From contig NC_016133.3 in NCBI RefSeq assembly GCF_000005505.3, forward strand, positions 22,842,555-22,906,554: a stretch of 64,000 nucleotides of DNA, given 5' to 3'. This DNA comes from Brachypodium distachyon. Lineage: Eukaryota > Streptophyta > Magnoliopsida > Poales > Poaceae. Both the position numbers and the translations under genes were made by a program. The notes beneath the pieces were generated by a model that was not told the origin of the DNA, ran no database searches, and saw only the letters and a list, made by a program, of their open reading frames with translations. Below are positions 57,707 through 64,000 of this stretch, one piece after another. Every line of letters begins with the position of its first letter. The stretch's first letter is position 1.

Positions 57707-58017
57707 TCGACAACACCTCATGATGTACCATATAATCAAATACAGCCATAATAAGAGCGGATACATTTACACTATCACGATGCAGTAAATCTAATCCTGC
57801 TAGAACCATGTTGCTCAAAATCCAGAAAAACAGGGACACAGATTTTAACAATCCTAGAAAACACAGCAGGGAGGGCAGCTGCGGTTTTTTGAGTTCCAGT
57901 GTTGTTATGAGAAGCACAGCATACACCACCCTTTGTACACTGTGGCTTGCATGCACAAATTAGCTCTCAGCCAGAAACATTTCTTATGAACTATTTTGAA
58001 AGGAAAGGAACAACCAT

Positions 58018-58450
58018 ATATGTAATAAACATAACCTCATCGTTAGCTAAGTCATCTATGGCAAAATAAGAACTCCAAAGGGATGAGATCATGGATAACG
58101 AATCATCATTAGTTAAGTCATATGTAATAAATTATAAAAATAAAAGGGATGAGAGCATGGATAACAAAGACAGCTCTAACGATCTGTACTTGCATGCAGA
58201 AATTATTCTCACCCACAGACATTTTCCATGAATTATTTCCAAAGGGACAACCACTTATGTAATAAACAGAACCCTTGCGTAGAATAAAGACAACTACAAA
58301 TAGCGAGGGCTTAGCAACAGGAATGGCAGGCACCAATCACATATCATCATCAACCAAGTCATGTATATATAACAAATTCTTAAATCTAAAGGGATGAGAG
58401 TTTGGACAACAAAGACAACTCTAACGATCTGTACTGAACATCAGCAACAC
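58018..58450. repeat. Dispersed direct repeats in the Helitron 5' region
   Basis: AAGGGATGAGA..ATGGATAAC, TAAGTCAT.TATG, and GACAACTCTAACGATCTGTACT recur two or three times in the same order, giving partial direct copies of roughly 150-300 bp. Confidence 0.6.
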
Positions 58451-59629
58451 CTGGATCAACTTCTAAGGCCCTACAACGAGCTCGTGGACAGAACTGACAT
58501 GCAGCGAGTCAGTAGCCAATGAAATTGTAGAAAGCATACCATTTCTGACAAGTGGGGTCGGGTCCGCATGGCAGTGACCGTAAAGTAACTGACTTTGAGG
58601 TCCCTCTCCAAGCCAACATAAACTCATAGTTATAGTCCCAGACAACAAAACCTTAAATGCTTTGCACAGGTCTAGACGCAAGGCACAACAGCACAACAAA
58701 CGGAGGTGACCCAACGAAAAAGAAACAGAGGGCAATCAGCGGTGAGCACGACAAAGCTAAAACTAACAACAGACTAAACGCGTCATACCTCAACAGCGAA
58801 GCTCCACCGAACAATGAGATCGACAAAACTAGAGGAGGCAAGCTGCAAAGAGAACGAAAGAAATTAGTCCACGACAGCAACAGAAGAACACAGAAGAAAT
58901 CAGTCCATGACAGCAACGGACGATGTCGCCACATAACTGGAAAAGTGCAAGCACACAAAAATAGCAAGGACAGCTGACAGAGACCACCAAGACATAGCAA
59001 ATTCGAAGAAAAATGCAGGAGCCGATTGATAACTCGCGGCCAAAACATTTGTGAACCCCAAAAAAAGAGACAAGTCGCAGCCAAAACATATACGAATGGA
59101 TGAACCCAAATCAAAGAGAGCCTCACAAATTTGAGAACAACTGACAAAGGAAAACACAGGTAGGAACCGCCGACACAGGCACGGCACGCGGCCGAAGACG
59201 AGCACAATGTACCTGCAAAGAAGACCCGATTTCCCGCTGGACCAAGCGAAGAGCACACACGAACGGCACGACGGCAACAACCTGCAGACAGGGAAAAAAA
59301 GAGGAAAAGAGAACAACAATGAGGGCCAGCACATGCAAAAGAAAAAGAAGAAGCAAAGGGGAAAAGCAGGACCTAAGCGAACGCAGGCGAAGGTACGACT
59401 CAGGACATGGCTGACGGGAGGAGGAAAACAACAGGAACGAACGGCGAACAGAAATCCCGGAGGCAGACCCGGCGCGGATGCACCGCACAGGACCGACGAT
59501 GAAGGAAAGACGATGGCAGTGGGCGAAGGGGGGTGTGGGGCGTAGAGGCGACCCGACTGCAATGAGGAAAACGATATATATAGGCGAGGCACGTCGCTGC
59601 CGTCACATGCACACAAGGCTGGATCAGTT

Positions 59630-59747
59630 CCGGCTGAGCGGGCATGACGACACGGCGGACAGGTAGGTCGTGGGCCGCGAGGCTGCAACAGCGCCGGCTG
59701 AGCGACCATGACGACACGGGGGGCAGGCAGGTCGTGGGCCGCCTGTC
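59630..59747. repeat. 64-bp GC-rich direct duplication
   Basis: CATGACGACACGGCGGACAG at 59643 recurs as CATGACGACACGGGGGGCAG at 59707; both continue into GGTCGTGGGCCGC. Located in the GC-rich promoter-proximal part of the Helitron. Confidence 0.75.
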
Positions 59748-60435
59748 CTTGCACACGGCGAACAAATCCCAAGTTCCCAACACATCACAGAAGTCAAGGG
59801 CAGGTACAGGGGAAGAGACACGACGGAAGCGACAGTGGCAGTCCGTGCGCACAGCGAACAAATCCCAACCCCGTCCGCCCCCGGCGGCAATGGCGGCGAA
59901 GCGGCCTTGAGCAGTAGCGCCGAGGCAGCCTGGGCAGGTAGGCCGGCATCGTGTTTCTCACAGACCAATCACGAAAGTCAAAGAGAAAGGGGAAAAGAGG
60001 ACGACAGGAAAGAGCGGACAGGGAACAGCGGACCGCACGGACGGGTCACTGATCACCGCACCGCAGACGCAGTGAGACGGGGGGCAGACGCCCGCTCCAC
60101 GAGCAGTGAAACAAGGCCATGCGGGCAGAGGCGAACCCATCCGAATCCAGACGAAGAAAAGACGAACAGAAACAAACAAAGCGAACAGGACGCATCCACC
60201 GATCGAGGGAGGAAACCAAGGTAGCGCAAACACGACCCACCCAGGGAACCCACTCACGGATGAAAACGGACCCACCACCGGCAGGACCACCTGCAGTGAG
60301 CCTTACCAAAACAGTCGTGGTATGGAAACGCAGAGGAAATGGACGCACAACCGGACGCCACGCCGACTCAGCACATCCATCGGACGGTGCGGGAGCAGCC
60401 TCGGGGTTGGATTGCTAGGAAGCCGGTCTTCCCTC

Positions 60436-60451
60436 ATCTTTTAAGAGTAGA
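60436..60451 (-). other. Candidate Helitron 5' terminus
   Basis: On the minus strand the sequence from 60451 downward reads TCTACTCTTAAAAGATG, close to the TCTCTACT..TTAAAAG-type 5' ends of grass Helitrons. It is followed inward by GC-rich sequence with CCGTCCGATGG. The boundary is supported by motif only. Confidence 0.5.
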
Positions 60452-61017
60452 ATGCTCGAAGGTAGCAAGGGAGAAACAAGGAGAGCGTTGAAATATAATG
60501 TTTCGGTGCATACAATGCCAGTTCTTCAGAATATGATGACGGTATTCCACATGTGGACGTATTTTCCAAGTTCGATGACCCAGATGACAAATTTGGCATT
60601 GAGACCACATGTGAAGGTATTTTACAAGTTTGAGGATCCAGATGGCTAACTTACAAGTTCCATAGCTGATTTGAGTTGTGCCAACAAATTCAGTGGCCTG
60701 ACAAAAGCGCAATGACAGCTGATCGGTTCCAACAAGGCAACAATTATGTAAAGGCAGTAAAGCTAAACTGCTAAAGCCAACACGACCGGACAATTAACAG
60801 ACATGAGAAAAAGAGAACGGTGAAAGCATGCAAAATAATCGAACGGTTGCAACTGAGTGTGGAGCTCCAATTCGACATCTTTTGCGTACCTTGCGAGCAG
60901 CTAGTACCTTAATATCGAGACTAGTTTTGATTTCACAAATACATAATCAGAGCGACAAAGAGCTCGGTCAAGAAAGCCCAAATTCAATACATGAAAACAC
61001 TGGGCCAGGCTATTCGT
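60452..61017. other. Region 3' of RPS7, nothing recognised
   Basis: Contains the 3' UTR of RPS7 on the minus strand (stop at 61018-61020) and short unassigned DNA. No other gene seen. Confidence 0.45.
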
Positions 61018-62858
61018 TCAAGCGGTTTCAGCCACTGGGTACTCGTAGACCACTTCCTTGCCGCAAAGCCTGCGGTACACTGCAGAGAAGGTCTCCAGCT
61101 TGTACTCTGTGTTGTTCCGTTCCTTTGGGTCCAAGAAGATCTACAAGGAAATGGGCAGGGCTCAATACTCAAGTCAAGAAAGGGATAACAATTAAATTAA
61201 ACACCAAATGGAAACTGAAATAACCAAAGGCTGTCTGGATAAATGGATGGTTTTACTCAAATGATAATTCGGAGGATGATATCTATATAGAGGTTCAGTA
61301 GCCTACATACAAGTACAGTGCATTACATGAAGAACATCATGCTAACAAGAAACTATCGAGACAAATCTCCCGCATCGTAACACACTGGTGACACTTTACC
61401 TTAATAACCTTTGAGCCATCAAGGTGATATCTGACACGTTTCCCCACAATCTCTGCCGGATATACAACATCCTCCAAGATACCATCATGCACAGCAGTCA
61501 GCGTTCTGGTACGAGGGCGAACAACAGCGGAACCCTTCTTGGGTGGCCTCACGATCCGTCTTGTTGCAACAATAACAACATCCTGCATTTGAGTCAAAGT
61601 GAACCACACATTTCAACAAACATTCATGAATGAGGGCAAGGAATTTGGCAAGAAATTGCTTCAGAAAATCAGGAAAGTTTGGGCATACTTCATATGCCAA
61701 AGGATAGTCATACAACTATTAAGAATTACTTAATTCCAAAATATTTCTAGCAATTATGGGAAATGTTACTGACACACTAATTCTTGCTTATAGCTGCAGA
61801 TGGGGGGAAGCAAGAAATTCCAGCCAGACTGCATTTGAATAAATGCAACCTCTACCAAACTCATAAGTTATGCCATGGAGCACAACAATCTTTAGGTACA
61901 TAAAGATAGCAATGAGCAGCCAGCAATTAAATAAAATGCAGCGCTTCGTACATTTTGATACCACAGTTCCCTGCTCTAGGAAACATTTTGATATGACAGT
62001 TGCCTGCTCCAGGAAAAACATATCATTGTCCACCAAGTGTACAAAACATAACAAATCCTTCTGTCTTACTATGCTAAGCACCGATTATATCACACTGTTC
62101 TACTATAAGATTGGATTACCCTTATTTCTAACAAGGACCAAACTTCCACATTAAGGTCCACTATGCATACCACGTGGTACACTTGGTGGATAGCAACCAT
62201 GAAATTGAGATCTCTGCAATTTATCTAGTGTAAAGAAAGCACAAATCCAAAAAATAGGTTCACTATGCATTAGTTAGAGAAGACTCAATAAAGCGAATGC
62301 CCTTCTCACAAATCTACAAACAGGGCACCCTCCTCGGTCAAGTCCGAAGATCAAACACGCAGAAAAAAGGGGTCTAACAAGTCAACCAGCAATTCACCAA
62401 CCTTGCCGCTGAACTTCTTCTCGAGCTCCCTGACGAGCCTGACGTGGATCTTCCTGAAAGCCTTGCGGAGCCTGTATGGCACGTTGATCACAACCGCCTT
62501 CCTGTTCCCGGCCACATCCATCTGGCTGCGAGACAAGAAAATATCACACATCTCTACAACTAACACTGTTCGACTGAAGCGAAACCTCAAAATCAAACCA
62601 TAGATGAGACGGGCTGATCGCTTACAAGGCCGCGTTAATGTAGAGGTCCTTGACATCGCTCTTGAGCTCCTGGTGTCCACTCTCCAGGTCAAAGAACGCC
62701 TTAGAAACACAAACACGCGGGCGGTGAAACACGGCGCACGAAGCTTACAAAGGCTCAGGCTGATAGAAAAAACCTTGTGGTACCTGCGCGACGGAGTCCT
62801 CGAACTCGGAAGGCTCGAGACCCTTGTCCTTCTGGATCTTCTTCCTCGCCGTGTACAT
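61018..62858 (-). CDS. RPS7: Cytosolic 40S ribosomal protein S7 (eS7), 5 exons, 192 aa
   Basis: Minus-strand exons 62858-62784 (75 nt), 62699-62626 (74), 62525-62402 (124), 61582-61400 (183) and 61140-61018 (123) join to 579 nt, exactly 192 residues plus stop, the normal length for plant eS7. All introns are GT-AG and all phases agree. Recognisable stretches are [114 protein letters not shown] and a C-terminus ending [10 protein letters not shown]. eS7 belongs to the small ribosomal subunit and functions in 40S assembly and translation. Nothing is broken or unusual, so the gene looks functional. Its promoter carries a telo-box and site-II elements, the usual control of plant ribosomal-protein genes. 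Confidence 0.97.
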
Positions 62859-62911
62859 GGTGCCTTCTTCCTTGAGGACGGGGGGTAGGTCGAGGTGCGG
62901 CGGCGCTGGCA

Positions 62912-62919
62912 ATAGGGTT
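62912..62919 (-). promoter_or_regulatory. Telo-box of RPS7
   Basis: AAACCCTA on the minus strand, 54-61 bp upstream of the RPS7 start codon and close to the expected transcription start. Telo-boxes at this position are typical of plant ribosomal-protein genes. Confidence 0.75.
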
Positions 62920-62966
62920 TGGATGCCGCTTAGAGCTCGCCTTTCTCGTAGACTCGTAGTGGATGC

Positions 62967-62975
62967 GGTTTTATA
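62967..62975 (-). promoter_or_regulatory. TATA box of RPS7
   Basis: TATAAAACC on the minus strand, about 110 bp upstream of the ATG. A start site about 30 bp downstream would leave a leader of about 75-85 nt with the telo-box near its beginning. Confidence 0.65.
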
Positions 62976-63000
62976 GGTAAGGGGAATCCAGGATGTTTCT

Positions 63001-63117
63001 GGACTGGGCCGAGCTGGTAACGGGACTTCGTCTTCTGTCGCATTGGCCCAATTTATTCCTTTGTGGACTGGGCCGAGCTGGTAACGGGACTCCCTGTTTC
63101 GTCACGTTGGCCCAATT
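63001..63117. promoter_or_regulatory. Duplicated site-II promoter module
   Basis: A unit of about 54 bp (GGACTGGGCCGAGCTGGTAA ... TTGGCCCAATTT) occurs at 63001-63054 and again at 63065-63117. Each copy holds two TGGGCC hexamers in opposite orientation, giving four site-II-like boxes upstream of the RPS7 TATA box. The same DNA lies upstream of the divergent LTP-like sequence. Confidence 0.7.
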
Positions 63118-63518
63118 TTTATATTCTTAGTGGTTACTCGCTCCCTCCCATCCAGATTAATCGGTACCTAATAATAAAAGCAATAGTGTTTCAGAGTTTA
63201 AAAAAAAAAAAGCAATAGTTGGTCTTCGTCCAGTCAATTTTGCGTTTTGGTACCTCCGTTTTTTAAGAATCGACGCGCAGTCCAAATCCTATTCCTCACC
63301 CACCGATCACTTCACCTTCCCCAGCCCGATCCCCTCCCCTTTCCCTGCCTGGCGACGCCTCTGCTCCACCCCGCCGCCTCATCCTTCAACCAGCGCCCGC
63401 CGCCTCCTCCATCAGCTAGCGCCGCTGCCTACTCCGTCCCTAGCGCCACCATCCAGATCCATGCCGCCCGGTCTCCATCTTCAACGCCCCGAACGCCCCG
63501 GTACTCCACCTACGAGCA

Positions 63519-63868
63519 ATGGCGGCCTCCAAGCGACGCAATGGCCTCCCCAGCGGAGGCGCGGTGGCCTCCAGGTGGTGCGGCGGCCTGTCATCGCAAC
63601 TGAAGGAGTGCCTGCCATCGTTGATGGGGCTGAATCCGTGCATGGGCTACCTCACCAACACCAGCGTGCCGTCGCCCCCGGCGGCGTACTGCGCCGGCTT
63701 CAAGTCCCTCGTCCACACCGGGCCCATCTGCCTCTGCCACTGCCTCAACGGCGACATCAGCACGCTCATGCCCGCCACCCGCGCCCATGGATGCCATGCG
63801 CATGATGTCCCTTCTGGGCTCCTGCTCTGTCCTGCTCCCGCTGCAGGCAGCAGGCGCTTGCCCCGTGC
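63519..63868 (+). pseudogene. Lipid-transfer-protein-like (LTPG type) sequence, probably broken
   Basis: The plus-strand frame from ATG at 63519 contains ECLPSLMGLNPCMGYLTN, FKSLVHTGPICLC and LNGDISTLMPATR, the pattern of the eight-cysteine domain of GPI-anchored non-specific lipid-transfer proteins. Oddities: the first Cys of the central CC pair is Tyr (YC); after MPATR the continuation MDAMRMMSLLGSCSVLLPLQ lies in another frame, implying a frameshift near 63782-63788; and the N-terminus is Arg-rich instead of a signal peptide. A donor (CAT|GTAAGT) follows at 63869, at the usual place after this domain, and the gene would continue past the window. I favour a pseudogene or fragment; an undetected upstream exon with a signal peptide is the alternative. 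Confidence 0.5.
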
Positions 63869-64000
63869 TCATGTAAGTTTTTTCAGCCAATAACTTCTTA
63901 TTCCCATCTGTATTTAATTACCACTGTTTTTATGCGTTTACGTCAGAACCTTATTGACCCCTTTTTAATGTACCGCCATTGAGGGCTCCTGCGGCACCTC

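Larger units (their letters stand above)
51637..60451 (-). mobile_element. Decayed Helitron, candidate extent
   Basis: The RepHel remnant plus 4.7 kb of upstream repeat-rich and GC-rich sequence end at a Helitron-like 5' terminus near 60451. The 3' terminus (CTRR with preceding hairpin) was not found; the left side is cut by the MITE at 51422-51636. The base outside the candidate 5' end is T, not the expected A. Confidence 0.5.

Noticed and set aside
59123..59772. Cys/Phe/Leu-rich minus-strand frames in the Helitron 5' region
   Set aside because: Their hydrophobic look comes from CT-rich strand composition. No conserved motif or initiation context was found.

Overview
This is nuclear DNA from a grass, most likely a pooid (Triticeae-like) species. 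The genes are split by many short introns, exon 1 of several genes is very GC-rich, and the space between and inside genes is packed with grass-type transposable elements: Stowaway and Tourist/Harbinger MITEs, foldback elements, long solo LTRs, copia, L1 LINE, hAT and Helitron. The genus cannot be fixed from sequence alone.

Three protein-coding genes can be reconstructed completely, all on the minus strand. (1) 13587-1970: a 12-exon, 696-residue LisH/CTLH/CRA (RanBPM-like) protein, whose introns carry a 989-bp foldback element, several MITEs and a dead hAT transposase. (2) 28171-25151: a 6-exon, 177-residue CutA1-type protein. (3) 62858-61018: a 5-exon, 192-residue cytosolic ribosomal protein eS7 (RPS7) with a telo-box and duplicated site-II promoter motifs. 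A lipid-transfer-protein-like sequence lies divergently from RPS7 at the right edge and looks damaged. One further GC-rich first-exon-like stretch (39.1-38.9 kb) is only a hypothesis.

Layout: 1-1.9 kb, unassigned plus one Stowaway. 2-13.6 kb, RanBPM-like gene. 13.7-14.56 kb, Harbinger-like element with GC-rich cargo just upstream of that gene. 15.4-19.1 kb, a 3.7-kb solo LTR with a perfect 5-bp target duplication. 19.2-24 kb, MITEs, a GC-rich TIR element, a 940-bp foldback and two tandem-repeat blocks. 25-28.2 kb, CutA. 29.3-36.1 kb, an old copia element on the minus strand with both LTRs and pol but no recognisable gag. 36.2-45 kb, LINE remnants, repeat arrays, a Tourist MITE and GC-rich segments. 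45.4-46.8 kb, a degenerate tandem repeat split by a hAT element with a perfect 8-bp target duplication. 46.84-50.38 kb, a second long solo LTR (3.5 kb) in the opposite orientation, again with a perfect 5-bp duplication. 50.8-51.6 kb, MITEs. 51.6-60.45 kb, a decayed Helitron with Rep/helicase coding remnants and a candidate 5' end at 60.45 kb. 61-63 kb, RPS7. 63.5-64 kb, LTP-like sequence.

The genes do not form a pathway; this is ordinary gene-island structure eroded by nested transposons. I found no CRISPR array, phage, bacterial-type operon or obviously new molecular system. The most unusual points are the intronic hairpin element, an in-frame 66-nt GC-AG intron, the gene-proximal element carrying GC-rich cargo, the gag-less copia leader and two independent in-frame tandem duplications inside one Helitron.
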